Shown here piece by piece: positions 1 to 9,176 of a DNA stretch of 64,000 bases. The DNA is taken from assembly GCF_013415845.1 (NCBI RefSeq), contig NZ_CP058907.1, forward strand, positions 4,030,001-4,094,000, written 5' to 3'. The stretch's first letter is position 1; every line of letters begins with the position of its first letter. Source of the stretch: Rhodopseudomonas palustris. GTDB taxonomy: Bacteria > Pseudomonadota > Alphaproteobacteria > Rhizobiales > Xanthobacteraceae. The translations under genes and the position numbers were made by a program. The notes below the pieces were generated by a model. That model had not been told where the DNA came from. It made no database searches and was given only the letters and a program-made list of their open reading frames with translations.

Positions 1-239
1 GCAGCGAGGCGATGATCGTCGTCGTGGCAAAGGGCCTCGCTGCGTTATCCGATGAAGGCCGGCAATGGCCAACCGGCGATGCGTTCGACGGCGCGATCGA
101 GACCAAAGGCTACACCGTGGAAATCGGCGACGGCGAGACCACGTCGGGCGAGTTGCAGCTCCGCGACCTGTTCCGCCACCTCCCTGTCGCCGTGCATCGC
201 GCGCGGCTCTCCGGATCAAGACGCGCACAACGCGGCTGA
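1..239 (+). CDS. C-terminal end of an unrecognised protein (partial)
   Basis: An open frame enters from the left edge and stops with TGA at 237-239. About 78 residues are visible, with the stretch IVVVAKGLAALSDEGRQW followed by an arginine-rich tail. An internal ATG at position 12 could be a start, but there is no ribosome binding site in view and the frame is open before it, so a gene beginning outside the window is more likely. I do not recognise the family. The arginine-rich end could also mean this is not a real gene. Confidence 0.3.
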   Translation, partial: SEAMIVVVAKGLAALSDEGRQWPTGDAFDGAIETKGYTVEIGDGETTSGELQLRDLFRHLPVAVHRARLSGSRRAQRG

Positions 240-270
240 CCAGACTGCACCGTCCCTCCAATGCTGCCTC

Positions 271-388
271 GTCATTCCGGGGCGCTCGCGCCCGCGAGCG
301 AACCCGGAATCTGAACCCTGCACCGACTCCCGCAAAGCCCTGCTCGCTTCGAGATTCCGGGTTCGCGCTGCGCGCGCCCCGGAATGAC
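271..388. repeat. Palindromic repeat pair, GTCATTCCGGGGCGC family
   Basis: It begins GTCATTCCGGGGCGC and ends with the inverse, GCGCCCCGGAATGAC. Two inner arms read GAACCCGGAATCT and GATTCCGGGTTCGC, so the unit is two small hairpins facing each other. Related copies lie at 5248-5378 and, as a single arm, at 10758-10796. It is the main content of the gene-free stretch 240-626; the rest of that stretch includes an AT-richer segment at about 530-615 in which I see no gene. Confidence 0.8.
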
Positions 389-626
389 TCGAGGGAGATG
401 TCGTGCAAGAGTAAGAGGCCGCCGGGTCGCGCGACGCGCACCCCACAAACACCGAGGCCGCCCGGGAGCTGGAGCCGGACGGCCTGACGGGGTTTGTGCC
501 GAGCAGGAAATCGGTTCCCTCACCCGCCCCACCAGAATTCCAAGATTCGGTTACTTACAATTTAACGAAACCTACAGATAAACACTTGTTGCAACGCGAT
601 AATTTGGTGCAGCGCACGCAACGTTG

Positions 627-935
627 TTACTTCTTCTCCAGCATCAGGTAACCGCGCTTCTGGATTACGACGCGAGCTGCCTCAGCGAATTTCTGTAATA
701 GCCACGGCAGCCGCACTTCGAGCCGCACGTGGTCTTCGGCGACGTCGACCTGCCCGGCCGCGACCTGTCCGAGCGCGCGCACACGAAATAGCATTTGATC
801 GCCCCGCCATGTCTCCTCGTCGACGGTGAGAATAGGGACGTTGACCGCCGCCCGGCTCAGCCCGGTCTGCAGCCTTCGACGCGCCTCGTCGCGCCCAAGG
901 TGGTGGGGAATTGATACGACGAGCGGAGCTGACAT
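627..935 (-). CDS. Polyhydroxyalkanoic acid system family protein
   Basis: This 102-residue protein resembles the small PHA-granule-associated family (PHA_gran_rgn), which accompanies polyhydroxyalkanoate storage in proteobacteria. The N-terminus MSAPLVVSIPHHLGRDEARRRL and the C-terminal part with LPWLLQKFAEAARVVIQ are typical of the family, as is the length of about 100 residues. The biochemical role of the family is poorly defined; binding to the granule surface or a regulatory role is the usual inference. No other PHA gene is in the window. The ATG is preceded by a GAAGGA-like ribosome binding site about 10 bases upstream. Confidence 0.7.
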   Translation of the reverse strand: MSAPLVVSIPHHLGRDEARRRLQTGLSRAAVNVPILTVDEETWRGDQMLFRVRALGQVAAGQVDVAEDHVRLEVRLPWLLQKFAEAARVVIQKRGYLMLEKK

Positions 936-1111
936 CGGCTTGCATCCTTCTTCCGGTATTGGAGAGCTGCCGACTATCTATGTCGGCAGCGACAAAACAA
1001 CAGAGCTGTGCACACGCTGAGGTTCCGGTTCGGAACCTTCACTCATGCGACGTGTTTGGTCTCCCGGCAGGCGGAGCATTCGGGCGACCCCGCCGCGACA
1101 AGGAGAACGAC

Positions 1112-1276
1112 ATGTCTCTCGGCACAATCATCCTGATTATTCTAATCATCGCCTTGCTCGGCGGTTTCACCGGCGTCGGCGGCGGTCCGTTCTACGGCAC
1201 CGGTTACTACGGCGGCGGCGGTCTCGGCCTGGTGATCGTGATCCTGCTGATCCTGCTGTTGCTCGGCAAGATCTGA
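1112..1276 (+). CDS. DUF3309-type small membrane protein
   Basis: The 54-residue product has two hydrophobic helices (about residues 4-18 and 39-53) separated by a glycine- and tyrosine-rich loop, GVGGGPFYGTGYYGGGG. This is the pattern of the DUF3309 family, common in Rhizobiales. The start ATG at 1112 has a good AGGAG ribosome binding site about seven bases before it, so an upstream in-frame start at 911 is unlikely. The function is unknown. The gene stands alone between the PHA gene and ligD. Confidence 0.7.
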   Translation: MSLGTIILIILIIALLGGFTGVGGGPFYGTGYYGGGGLGLVIVILLILLLLGKI

Positions 1277-1314
1277 CGCACTGTCGTCGGTCAGCTCTCT
1301 GATCAACGCCGTTG

Positions 1315-1335
1315 TGGCCGGGCTTGTCCCGGCCA
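1315..1335. repeat. Short palindrome, GGCCGGGCTTGTCCCGGCC family
   Basis: A perfect 8-bp stem, TGGCCGGG and CCCGGCCA, encloses the loop CTTGT. The same design, with stem ATCGCCGGG and loop CTTGA on one strand, is the site into which the IS element at 12662-13921 has inserted. It lies between the DUF3309 gene and the end of ligD and could also act as a transcription stop, but no T-run follows it. Confidence 0.7.
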
Positions 1336-1415
1336 TTCACGTCTTCGGCGCCTGTTGGGCAGACAGACGACGGAACCTGCACGGCCCCTGGTACGAGGCG
1401 AGGCGACCGATGAGC

Positions 1416-4160
1416 CTATGTCTTGCCTGAGGTCAGCATCCTGATCGCGGCCTTCAGCGGAGCTGCGGCGTCGTCGTAATCTGCCCACGCCTTTGAGCGC
1501 TTGATCAGCGCGGGCACCGACTCGATCGTGTAGCGCTTGGGATCGAGCCCGGCCTTCACCTGCGACCACGTCAGCGGCATCGACACCGTGGCACCGGTGC
1601 GCGCCCGTGGCGACAGCACAGCGACCGCGGTCGACATCCGGTCGTTGCGCAAGTAATCCAGGAAGATCTTTCCAATCCTCTTCTGCTTCGACATGTTGAG
1701 CAGATATTGCTCGGGGCTATCCTCGGCCATCTGCGCACACACCGTCTGGGCGAAGGTCTTCGCCGCCTTCCAGTCGATGCCGTCGTCGGGTTTGAGCGGC
1801 ACCACGACATGCAGCCCCTTGCCGCCGGTGGTCTTGCAGAAAGTCTTGAGCCCCAGTGCTTCGAGGCGCTGCTTCATTTCCTTCGCGGCCGTGATCACCT
1901 CGTCGAACCCGACCTCAGGAGCCGGATCGAGATCGAACACCAGACGTCCCGGCACGTCGTAGCGGCTCGGCGCACAGTTCCACGGATGCAGCTCGACCCC
2001 GCCGATCTGCGCCGCCGCGATCAACCCTTCCAAACGATCGATCTGCACATACGGCTTACGGTCGCCTGAGACCTTTGCCAGCCCGATCAGGTTCGACATT
2101 CCCGGCATCGCGTGCCGCTGGAAGAAGTGCTCGCCGTCGATTCCGTCCGGCGCGCGCACGATCGAACACGGCCGCCCCTTGATGTGCGGGATCAGCCAGT
2201 CGCCGACCTCGGCGAAGTAATCGGCAAGATCGCGCTTGGTGATCGCGGCGCCGATCTCGCTCGCCGGCCACAGCTCCTTGTCGGGTTTGGAGATCGCCAC
2301 GCCCATCACCTCGGAGCGGGCGGCATCGGCCCGGCGCGGCGCCGCGCGCTTTGCGGCCGGCTTGCCCGACTTCGAAGCCTTGGCAGTGCGACGCTTCAGT
2401 GCCGGCTCGGCAAGCTCGACCCGCTGCGGCTCCTCGGCCTCGACCTCCTCCGCCGGCTTGTCGGCACGCAGGCCCTTGAACGACGCCTGCCGCACCATGC
2501 CGGCGCCGGTGAAGCCGGCAAATTCGATCTCTGCGACGAGATCGGGCGTAACCCAATGCACCTCACGGGTCTTCTTCGGCGCATTGGCGCCGCTGAACGG
2601 ACTGCTATCCGCTTTGTGCGCTTTCAGCTCGGGCAGGATGCGTTTGACGACGTCCTGGCCAAAGCCGGTGCCGACGATGCCCACATAGGCAAGGTCATCG
2701 CCGCGATGGACGCCGACAAGCAATGAGCGGAATTTGCCGTTCGTGGTCTTCCAGCCGCCGATCACCACCTCATGGCCGGCGCGGCACTTCGCCTTGGTCC
2801 AGCCATCGCTGCGGCCGGAGCGATACGCGGCGTCGAGCTTTTTCGATACGATCCCCTCAAGCGACAGCTTGCAGGCCGATTGCAGGATCGCGTCTCCGCC
2901 CGTGTCGAAATGCTCGACGTAACGGATCAGCCCCTCCTTGCGCCGGCCGCGCGCTGCTTTCAGCAGGGCCGCAAGCCGCGCCTTGCGCTCCGCCAACGGC
3001 AGGCCGCGCAGATCCTCACCATCGACGTAGAGCAGATCGAACGCGAAGCAGATCAAGTTCTCGGTGTGACCATCGGACAGCGCCGCCTGCAATGCCGCGA
3101 AATCCGGCTGCCCGTGCGAATCCAGCGCCACCACCTCGGTGTCGATAATCGAGTCCGGCAGCGATGCCGCTTCGTCGGCGATCGCACTAAACTTGGTGGT
3201 CCAGTCCAGACCCTTGCGTGTCAGCAGCCTGGCTTCGCCATGCTCGACGCGGAGTTGCATCCGGTAGCCATCGAACTTGATTTCGTGACCCCAGCCCTCG
3301 CCGCCGGGCGGTCGCTCCACCGAGGTGCAGAGCTGCGGCGGCACGAAGTCTGGCATGGCTGCGCGCTTGCCTTGCGCGGCTGGCTTACTCCGCGACACTG
3401 GCTTCGCGGACTTGGCAGCTTTCGCTTTCGCGGAGGTCGTCGGCTTGGACTTGGCGACTTTCTTCGCAGCGCCAGTCTCCGCCCGCTGATCGGCCGCAAG
3501 CCCGGTGTTGGAATCCCACACCGCGTCCGCCGTGACCTTCGCGGCCGCCTTGCGCAGCATGAATGGCTTCGGTGCCTTGCCCTTGCCTTCCGCGATCGTT
3601 TCCATGGCGCGCCCCGAGGCGACCGAGCGGTCGTCGTCGAGTACGGTGTTGGCGTCACCCTCGCGGGCGTCGTCGTCGCGGTGCTTGATCAGCAGCCAGT
3701 TGGTGCGCTTGCCGCCGCTGCGGTCGTGCCGCATCCGCACCAGCACCCAGCTGCCATGCAGCTTCTCGCCATGCAGGGTGAACTTCAGGTCGCCGGTCTT
3801 GAAGCCGCGCTCGGGATCGTCGCACTCCCAATAGCCGCGGTCCCAGAGCTGCACCGTGCCGCCGCCATACTGACCCTTGGGAATCGTGCCTTCGAAGTCA
3901 CCGTAGTCGAGCGGATGATCCTCGACCTCGACAGCAAGGCGCTTGTCGTTGGGATCGAGCGACGGTCCTTTGGTCACCGCCCAGGACTTAAAGACACCGC
4001 CATATTCCAGGCGCAGGTCGTAGTGCAGCCGGGTGGCGTCGTGCTTCTGGATCACGAACCGCCGCTGCTTCGACGGCGCCACCTTGGCATCGCCACGCGG
4101 CTCCGCGGTCTGCTCGAAATCGCGTTTTTTGCGGTAGATGCTGAGCTTGTTGCTGGCCAC
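1416..4160 (-). CDS. ligD: Multifunctional ATP-dependent DNA ligase LigD
   Basis: LigD seals double-strand breaks together with Ku in bacterial non-homologous end joining. The 914 residues show the three-part order seen in Pseudomonas LigD. First is a 3'-phosphoesterase domain (about 35-165) with the metal site H40, H46, D48 and H82. A lysine/alanine-rich linker (about 225-268) follows. The ligase domain (about 270-565) has the nucleotidyl lysine K295 in [10 protein letters not shown] second linker leads to a primase-like polymerase domain (about 620-905) with the acidic motif in VFDLDPAPE and the [11 protein letters not shown] motif. The gene is divergent from ku with about 130 bp between the starts, so the two probably share a regulatory region. 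The start is the first ATG and gives the full family N-terminus. Confidence 0.97.
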   Translation of the reverse strand: MASNKLSIYRKKRDFEQTAEPRGDAKVAPSKQRRFVIQKHDATRLHYDLRLEYGGVFKSWAVTKGPSLDPNDKRLAVEVEDHPLDYGDFEGTIPKGQYGGGTVQLWDRGYWECDDPERGFKTGDLKFTLHGEKLHGSWVLVRMRHDRSGGKRTNWLLIKHRDDDAREGDANTVLDDDRSVASGRAMETIAEGKGKAPKPFMLRKAAAKVTADAVWDSNTGLAADQRAETGAAKKVAKSKPTTSAKAKAAKSAKPVSRSKPAAQGKRAAMPDFVPPQLCTSVERPPGGEGWGHEIKFDGYRMQLRVEHGEARLLTRKGLDWTTKFSAIADEAASLPDSIIDTEVVALDSHGQPDFAALQAALSDGHTENLICFAFDLLYVDGEDLRGLPLAERKARLAALLKAARGRRKEGLIRYVEHFDTGGDAILQSACKLSLEGIVSKKLDAAYRSGRSDGWTKAKCRAGHEVVIGGWKTTNGKFRSLLVGVHRGDDLAYVGIVGTGFGQDVVKRILPELKAHKADSSPFSGANAPKKTREVHWVTPDLVAEIEFAGFTGAGMVRQASFKGLRADKPAEEVEAEEPQRVELAEPALKRRTAKASKSGKPAAKRAAPRRADAARSEVMGVAISKPDKELWPASEIGAAITKRDLADYFAEVGDWLIPHIKGRPCSIVRAPDGIDGEHFFQRHAMPGMSNLIGLAKVSGDRKPYVQIDRLEGLIAAAQIGGVELHPWNCAPSRYDVPGRLVFDLDPAPEVGFDEVITAAKEMKQRLEALGLKTFCKTTGGKGLHVVVPLKPDDGIDWKAAKTFAQTVCAQMAEDSPEQYLLNMSKQKRIGKIFLDYLRNDRMSTAVAVLSPRARTGATVSMPLTWSQVKAGLDPKRYTIESVPALIKRSKAWADYDDAAAPLKAAIRMLTSGKT

Positions 4161-4293
4161 CGTCGCTCCTTACTCACCGCCGACAGGTTGGGCAGGACAG
4201 GAACCAAAACCCGGGATGCCCGTTCAAGTTCCACCCATGATAGCATCACCCTGACCGCCCGGTCGCGACGACTCGAGCCCTCGGAGAATTCCC

Positions 4294-5175
4294 ATGCCTC
4301 GCGCCTACTGGAAGGGCACGCTGAAGCTGTCCCTCGTCACCTGTCCGGTCGCGTTGTATCCGGCCACGACCAGCGTCGAGAAGACCCGCTTCCACATGAT
4401 CAATGCGGAGACCGGCAACCGGCTGAAGCAGCAGATGATCGACGAGGACACCGGCGACGTCGTCGAGAAGGATCAGAAGGCCCGCGGCTACGAGGTACGC
4501 AAGGGCAAGTACATCGAGATCGAGAAGGACGAGCTGGAGGCGGTGCAGATCGAGAGCACCCACACCATCGACATCGACAGCTTCGTGCCGGCTGACGAAA
4601 TCGACCAGCGCTTTCTCAATCATCCCTATTACATCGTTCCCGACGGCAAGGCAGGCACCGACGCCTTCGCAGTGATCCGCGACGCGATGAAAGACAAAGG
4701 CCGCGTCGCGCTCGGCCGCATCGTCCTCACCAACCGTGAGCATGTGCTGGCGATCGAGCCGTTCGGCAAGGGCTTGCTGGCGACCACGCTGCGCTACCCT
4801 TACGAGCTGCGCGACGCCGACGAATATTTCGACAGCATCAAGTCGCCGAAGATCTCCAAGGACATGGTCGAACTCGCCGGCCACATCCTCGATACCAAGG
4901 CGGCACATTTCGAGCCGAAGAAGTTCAAGGACGAATACGAGACCGCGCTGAAAGCGCTGGTCAAGCGCAAGGCCGCCGGCAAGTCGATCAAGCTCCCCGA
5001 ACCCGAGGAAAAGGAGAGCAACGTCGTCAGCCTGATGGACGCGCTGAAGCAGAGCCTGGAAGGCGGCAAGTCCGGCGGCAAAACCGGCGAGGCTCACGGC
5101 CGCCACAAAGCCTCCCGCTCCTCCGCCCGCCCGAAGGCCCGCCGCTCCACCGCGCGGCAGCGCAAGGCGGGGTGA
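4294..5175 (+). CDS. ku: Non-homologous end joining protein Ku
   Basis: Bacterial Ku forms a homodimeric ring on DNA ends and recruits LigD. The 293-residue product opens with MPRAYWKGTLKLSLVTCPVA, typical of the family, and carries the Ku core through about residue 255. The last 35 residues are basic and low-complexity (HGRHKASRSSARPKARR), as in other bacterial Ku proteins where this tail binds DNA. The start has GGAGA about nine bases upstream. Its divergent neighbour is ligD, which supports a complete two-component end-joining system. Confidence 0.97.
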   Translation: MPRAYWKGTLKLSLVTCPVALYPATTSVEKTRFHMINAETGNRLKQQMIDEDTGDVVEKDQKARGYEVRKGKYIEIEKDELEAVQIESTHTIDIDSFVPADEIDQRFLNHPYYIVPDGKAGTDAFAVIRDAMKDKGRVALGRIVLTNREHVLAIEPFGKGLLATTLRYPYELRDADEYFDSIKSPKISKDMVELAGHILDTKAAHFEPKKFKDEYETALKALVKRKAAGKSIKLPEPEEKESNVVSLMDALKQSLEGGKSGGKTGEAHGRHKASRSSARPKARRSTARQRKAG

Positions 5176-5247
5176 GGCTGGTTTAGATCGGGTGTCCTGC
5201 AATGCTGCTCTGACAGCTTAGGAAGCCTTGCGGGTTTGCCCCACACC

Positions 5248-5378
5248 GTCATTCCGGGGCGCGAGCGCAAGCTCGCGAACCCGGAATCTCGAAGTTGTTT
5301 TCCGGCAGCGCTGCCGAACCATCAGCGCCCTGAATCTCCAGATTCCGGGTTCGCCGCTGCGCGGCGCCCCGGAATGAC
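5248..5378. repeat. Palindromic repeat pair, GTCATTCCGGGGCGC family
   Basis: This is the second copy of the family seen at 271-388. It starts GTCATTCCGGGGCGCGAGC, has inner arms GAACCCGGAATCTC and CAGATTCCGGGTTCGC, and ends GGCGCCCCGGAATGAC. It fills most of the space between the convergent ends of ku and the lysine-rich gene at 5404, where it could also help end transcription. Confidence 0.8.
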
Positions 5379-5403
5379 TCGCGCGATGGTACGTGAAGTC
5401 GTC

Positions 5404-5793
5404 CTACGACGCCTTCTTGCCGGACCTGCGCGATGATGATTTCCGGCCTGACGATTTTCGCGCGGTGGATGACTTCGACGACTTACGCCCCGACGAGGCC
5501 TTCGCGCCGATCCGCTTGCTGCTGGACTTGGTGGCCTTCGTGGTCGTCTTCTTCGTCGTCTTGCGGCCGGACTTCGATGCTTTCTTGGCGGAGGTCTTCG
5601 ACGCCTTCTTGCCGGTCTTCTTCTTTGGCGCCTTCGCCCCTTCGGCGCGGGCTTCCGACAGACCAATCGCGATCGCCTGTTTGCGGCTCTTGACCTTCTT
5701 ACCCGAGCCGCCGCTCTTCAGCGTCCCGGCCTTGCGCTTCTTCATCGCGCGGCCGACCTTGGCGGACGCTTTCTTGGAATATTTCCGGGCCAT
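5404..5793 (-). CDS. DUF6496-type, lysine-rich histone-like protein
   Basis: The 129-residue product is strongly basic. The N-terminal part, MARKYSKKASAKVGRAMKKR and KKVKSRKQAIAIGLSEAR (to about residue 50), is the conserved core of the DUF6496 family. From about residue 55 to the end it consists almost entirely of K, A, S, T and R, like histone H1 tails. A DNA-binding or chromatin-organising role is inferred from composition, not shown. The start has a strong GGAGGAG ribosome binding site. It converges on ku, separated only by a repeat, so it may belong to the same DNA-protection neighbourhood. Confidence 0.7.
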   Translation of the reverse strand: MARKYSKKASAKVGRAMKKRKAGTLKSGGSGKKVKSRKQAIAIGLSEARAEGAKAPKKKTGKKASKTSAKKASKSGRKTTKKTTTKATKSSSKRIGAKASSGRKSSKSSTARKSSGRKSSSRRSGKKAS

Positions 5794-5856
5794 GATCTCC
5801 TCCCTATGGAACGATGATCAATGATGCCGATCCCCGATGGTTCCTTGGCGGAGCTA

Positions 5857-6114
5857 TCAGTCCCGCTCGCCGTCCACGGCCGGTGCGCTCGCGAGCTTTT
5901 CGATAACGAACACGATCACCTCGTCGCTGCGTTCACTCGAGATGATACGATCGCCGGTCTCGCCGATCAGCACTGGAATATCGATCAGCGCCATCGGATC
6001 GGTGCAGCGGACTTCCAACAGATCGCCGGCCTGCAGACGCGGCAGTGCCTTGCGGGTCTTCAGCACCGGCAGCGGGCATTTCAGCCCGGTGAGATCGAGA
6101 ACGGTCTTGGCCAT
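5857..6114 (-). CDS. TusA-family sulfur carrier protein
   Basis: TusA-like proteins carry sulfur as a persulfide on a conserved cysteine and supply it for tRNA thiolation, molybdenum cofactor or other sulfur chemistry. The 85-residue product has the hallmark motif GLKCPLPVLKTRKAL near residues 10-24, with the reactive cysteine in CPxP. The small alpha/beta fold length also fits. The gene is divergent from mobA, which is consistent with a link to molybdenum cofactor metabolism, but that link is inferred. Confidence 0.85.
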   Translation of the reverse strand: MAKTVLDLTGLKCPLPVLKTRKALPRLQAGDLLEVRCTDPMALIDIPVLIGETGDRIISSERSDEVIVFVIEKLASAPAVDGERD

Positions 6115-6241
6115 GGCGGCGGACGATGACGAAGCCGCGGCGCGCGGTCAATCGCCTTCGGCCTCGTTCTTATTGCCGAGCCGCGCCATGGTGAGCTAAC
6201 CACGGGCGTCGCGAAAGTCGCGACGCGGCGCGGAGTGCGCG

Positions 6242-6862
6242 ATGTCTGATGTTCGACCACCCGCCGTGATCCTGGCCGGCGGCCTTGCCCGCCGGATGGG
6301 CGGCGGCGACAAACCGCTGCGGGCCATCGCGGGGCGACCGCTACTGGCGCACGTGATCGAGCGCCTCCAGCCCCAATGCGGCGCGCTGGCGCTCAACGCC
6401 AATGGCGACTCGGCCCGCTTCGAATCCTTCGGTCTGCCGGTGATTGCCGATGATGTGCAGGGCTTCCCCGGCCCGCTCGCCGGCGTGCTGGCGGCAATGG
6501 ATTGGGCGGCGGAGCAGCAGCCACGTGCCGCCTGCGTCCTGACCGCACCGGGCGACTGCCCGTTCCTGCCGCGTGATCTGGTGGCGCGCCTCCATCAGGC
6601 ACGGCTCGACGAGCATGCCGAGATTGCTGTCGCCGCCTCAGGCGGCCATCTGCATCCAGTAATCGCACTGTGGCCGGTAGCGATCCGCGACGCATTGCGG
6701 GCCGCACTGATCGAGGACGACATCCGCAAGGTCGAACGGTTCACCGCGCGCTATCCCTGCGCGGTGGTGGAGTGGCCTGTCACGCCATTCGACCCGTTCT
6801 TCAACGCCAACACGCCGGACGATATCGCCGAGGCCGAACGCATTGCGGCGGCCGATCAATAG
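6242..6862 (+). CDS. mobA: Molybdenum cofactor guanylyltransferase MobA
   Basis: MobA transfers GMP from GTP to molybdopterin to make the guanine dinucleotide form of the cofactor used by DMSO-reductase-type enzymes. The 206-residue protein starts with the nucleotide-binding signature [19 protein letters not shown] (about residues 10-28). It also has GDCPFLP, typical of the family, and the C-terminal [12 protein letters not shown]. Length matches MobA. The start at 6242 lies in a region with weak ribosome binding signal but gives the correct N-terminus. Confidence 0.93.
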   Translation: MSDVRPPAVILAGGLARRMGGGDKPLRAIAGRPLLAHVIERLQPQCGALALNANGDSARFESFGLPVIADDVQGFPGPLAGVLAAMDWAAEQQPRAACVLTAPGDCPFLPRDLVARLHQARLDEHAEIAVAASGGHLHPVIALWPVAIRDALRAALIEDDIRKVERFTARYPCAVVEWPVTPFDPFFNANTPDDIAEAERIAAADQ

Positions 6863-6876
6863 CAGAACGTCTCCCC

Positions 6877-6956
6877 GTCATTGCGAGAAGCGTAGCGACG
6901 AAGCAATCCAGCACCGAGCACGGGGCTGGATTGCTTCGCTTCGCTCGCAATGGCGG
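6877..6956. repeat. Palindromic repeat, GTCATTGCGAG family
   Basis: One arm reads GTCATTGCGAGAAGCG followed by GACGAAGCAATCCAG. The other arm is the inverse, CTGGATTGCTTCGCTTCGC followed by TCGCAATGGCGG. Other copies lie at 16530-16609 and 20934-21042. It sits between the convergent mobA and alcohol dehydrogenase genes. Confidence 0.8.
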
Positions 6957-6971
6957 AAGCGGTGCGTGCCG

Positions 6972-8024
6972 CTACGGCGTCAGCACCGCGCGGCCGACCA
7001 GCTTGCCCTTCTGCAGATCGATGAGCGCATCGTAAGCCTGCGGCAGCGCCACCTTGGTGACCGGGATCGGCGACACCTTCTTGGCGCGGACCAGATCGAG
7101 CAGCTCCTGGGTTTCGGCAAGATTGCCGACATAGCTGCCCTGGATGGTGATGGCGCGCATCGGGATGAACGGCAGCGCCCACGGCGCGCCGCCGCCGAAC
7201 AAACCGACGATCACCAGCTTGCCGCCCTTGGTGAGACAATCGAAGCCGAGCTGCGCGGTCTGCGGATTGCCGACCAGATCCAGCGCACCGCGCACCGGGC
7301 CTTTGGCGATCGCCGCGATCTGCGCCAGCGCGTCCGGCGCGGCGCCGTCGACCGTGCCGAGCGCGCCGGCCTTCTGCGCCGCCTCGCGCTTGGCCGCGTC
7401 GATATCGACCATGATGGCGCCCTTGCCGCCCATCGCCTTGAGCAGCTCCAGCGCCATCAATCCGAGTCCGCCGGCACCGAAGATCACGATCGGGCTGTCG
7501 AGGCAGAAGTCGAGCTTCTTCAGCGCGCTGTAGGTGGTGATGCCGGAGCACGCATAGGGCGCTGCGGTCACCGGATCGAGCCCATCAAGGCTGAGCAGAT
7601 AGCGCGGATGCGGCACGATCAGTTCGTCCGAGTAGCCGCCGTCGCAATACACCCCGAGAAACCGCGGCTTCAGACACATATTCTCGTCGCCGGCCTTGCA
7701 GACGTCGCATTCGCCGCAGCCGATCCACGGATACACCAACGCGACCTCGCCAATCTTGGCGTCCTTGGCGTCGGGACCGGCGGCGACGATTTCGCCGACG
7801 GTCTCGTGCCCCATCGTCAGCGGCAATGCGACGCCGCGATCGGCGAGCGACAACTTCTTGCGGCCGTGGCCGAGTTCGTAACCGCCTTCCCAGATGTGCA
7901 GATCGCTATGGCAGATGCCGGCGGCCTTGACGCGGACCAGCACTTGCGTGCCGGTCAGTTCCGGCGTCGGCCGGTTGTCCTCGCTCAACGGTTTGCCGAA
8001 ATCGGTGACGCGAAAGCTCCTCAT
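6972..8024 (-). CDS. Zinc-dependent alcohol dehydrogenase (MDR family)
   Basis: A medium-chain NAD(P)-dependent alcohol dehydrogenase of 350 residues. The catalytic zinc ligands are C38 in GICHSDLH and the H73-E74 pair in MGHETVGE. The structural zinc is held by four cysteines in GCGECDVCKAGDENMC (103, 106, 109, 117). The Rossmann motif GAGGLGLMALELL lies near residue 190. The substrate cannot be read from sequence. The next gene on the same strand (nitronate monooxygenase-like, about 80 bp upstream) may be co-transcribed with it. Confidence 0.88.
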   Translation of the reverse strand: MRSFRVTDFGKPLSEDNRPTPELTGTQVLVRVKAAGICHSDLHIWEGGYELGHGRKKLSLADRGVALPLTMGHETVGEIVAAGPDAKDAKIGEVALVYPWIGCGECDVCKAGDENMCLKPRFLGVYCDGGYSDELIVPHPRYLLSLDGLDPVTAAPYACSGITTYSALKKLDFCLDSPIVIFGAGGLGLMALELLKAMGGKGAIMVDIDAAKREAAQKAGALGTVDGAAPDALAQIAAIAKGPVRGALDLVGNPQTAQLGFDCLTKGGKLVIVGLFGGGAPWALPFIPMRAITIQGSYVGNLAETQELLDLVRAKKVSPIPVTKVALPQAYDALIDLQKGKLVGRAVLTP

Positions 8025-8102
8025 GGCGTAGTCTCCCGAGATTGTTCTTGTTTATCGTCGAAGCATGCCACGCCGCCGCACGGCCGTCGATGGCCGGTGC
8101 GG

Positions 8103-9065
8103 CTACGCCGCGCTGCGGAATTCGGCCGTAGTCTTCGCCACCAGATCGGCGATCGGCACGACGCCGCCGATGCCGGACGCCGAATGACCGGCGCTCCAGA
8201 TATCGCGCCAGCGCTTCGGCCGGTCCTCCCGCGCACCGACGTCGATATCTTTGCCGATGTCGATGCCGCCGCGCTCCGGCAGATCGTCGGGATCGAGCCC
8301 GGCGGCGACGATCGACGGCCGCAGCATATTGGTCTGCAATCCAGTGAACGCTTTGGTGAGCAGGATATCGTCGGCGCTCGCCTCCACCAGCATTGCCTTG
8401 TAGCGCGGATCGGCGAGGCTCTCTTCCGTGGCGATGAACTTGGTGCCCATGTAGCCGAGGTCGCAGCCGAGCGTCATCGCGGCGCGCAGCGCGACGCCGT
8501 CACTGATGCCGCCGGCCAGCACGATCACGCCGTCGAAGAATTGCCGCACCGCACGCACGAAGGCGAACGGATTGAGCCAACCGGTCTGGCCCCCGGCACC
8601 GGCGGTGAGCAACACCAGGCCGTCAACTCCGGCCGCCACCGCGCGTTCGGCATGGCGGATGCTCGCAACGTCGGCGAGCACCATGGCGCCGACATCGTGC
8701 AGCGGCGCGATCACCGGCTGCGGCGAGCCGACGCTGGTGATCACCACCTCGGGCTTGTGCCGCAATAACAGCTGTAAATCGTCGCCGAGCCGCGCGTTGG
8801 AGCGATGCACGATCAGGTTCGGACACCACGGCGCGGCGCGCCGGCCGCTCGCGTGCTCGTGTGCCGCGATTCGGCGCGTGATCTCATCGAGCCAGCCCCC
8901 GAGTTGTTCCGTCGTGCGGCAATTCACCGTCGGAAATGATCCGATCACGCCGCTACTACACGCCGCAGCCACCAGATCGACGCCGGACACCAGAAACATC
9001 GGTGCCGCAATCAGCGGCAAACTGAGACGATCGCCGAAGCGCGCCAGACGGTCGGATGATTTCAC
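8103..9065 (-). CDS. Nitronate monooxygenase-like NAD(P)H flavin oxidoreductase
   Basis: The protein belongs to the 2-nitropropane dioxygenase / nitronate monooxygenase TIM-barrel family that binds FMN. The N-terminal LPLIAAPMFLVSGVDLVAA, the central DGLVLLTAGAGGQTGW and the flavin-phosphate region VLAGGISDGVALRAAMTLG followed by GYMGTKFIATEES are typical. I chose the GTG at 9063-9065 as start: AGGAGG lies at 9074-9079, eight bases upstream. The longer frame starting at 9092 would put that site inside the gene. The product is then 320 residues. It is divergent from the acyl-CoA synthetase and may act on a related acyl or nitro substrate, but this is not known. Confidence 0.85.
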   Translation of the reverse strand: MKSSDRLARFGDRLSLPLIAAPMFLVSGVDLVAAACSSGVIGSFPTVNCRTTEQLGGWLDEITRRIAAHEHASGRRAAPWCPNLIVHRSNARLGDDLQLLLRHKPEVVITSVGSPQPVIAPLHDVGAMVLADVASIRHAERAVAAGVDGLVLLTAGAGGQTGWLNPFAFVRAVRQFFDGVIVLAGGISDGVALRAAMTLGCDLGYMGTKFIATEESLADPRYKAMLVEASADDILLTKAFTGLQTNMLRPSIVAAGLDPDDLPERGGIDIGKDIDVGAREDRPKRWRDIWSAGHSASGIGGVVPIADLVAKTTAEFRSAA

Positions 9066-9176
9066 GGCAGTTTCCTCCTGCTCTGTTTGCATCGGCCCTG
9101 GTCAGCCGTGCTAATGTGGTTGCCGAACATTGGCACGCCCAACAGCCGATGACAAAACACAAGGGAGACGAACGCC

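Noticed and set aside
2772..4595. A 607-codon open frame on the plus strand across ligD
   Set aside because: It is antisense to a clear LigD and overlaps the start of ku. High GC removes stop codons from the opposite strand. The translation has no family motifs.
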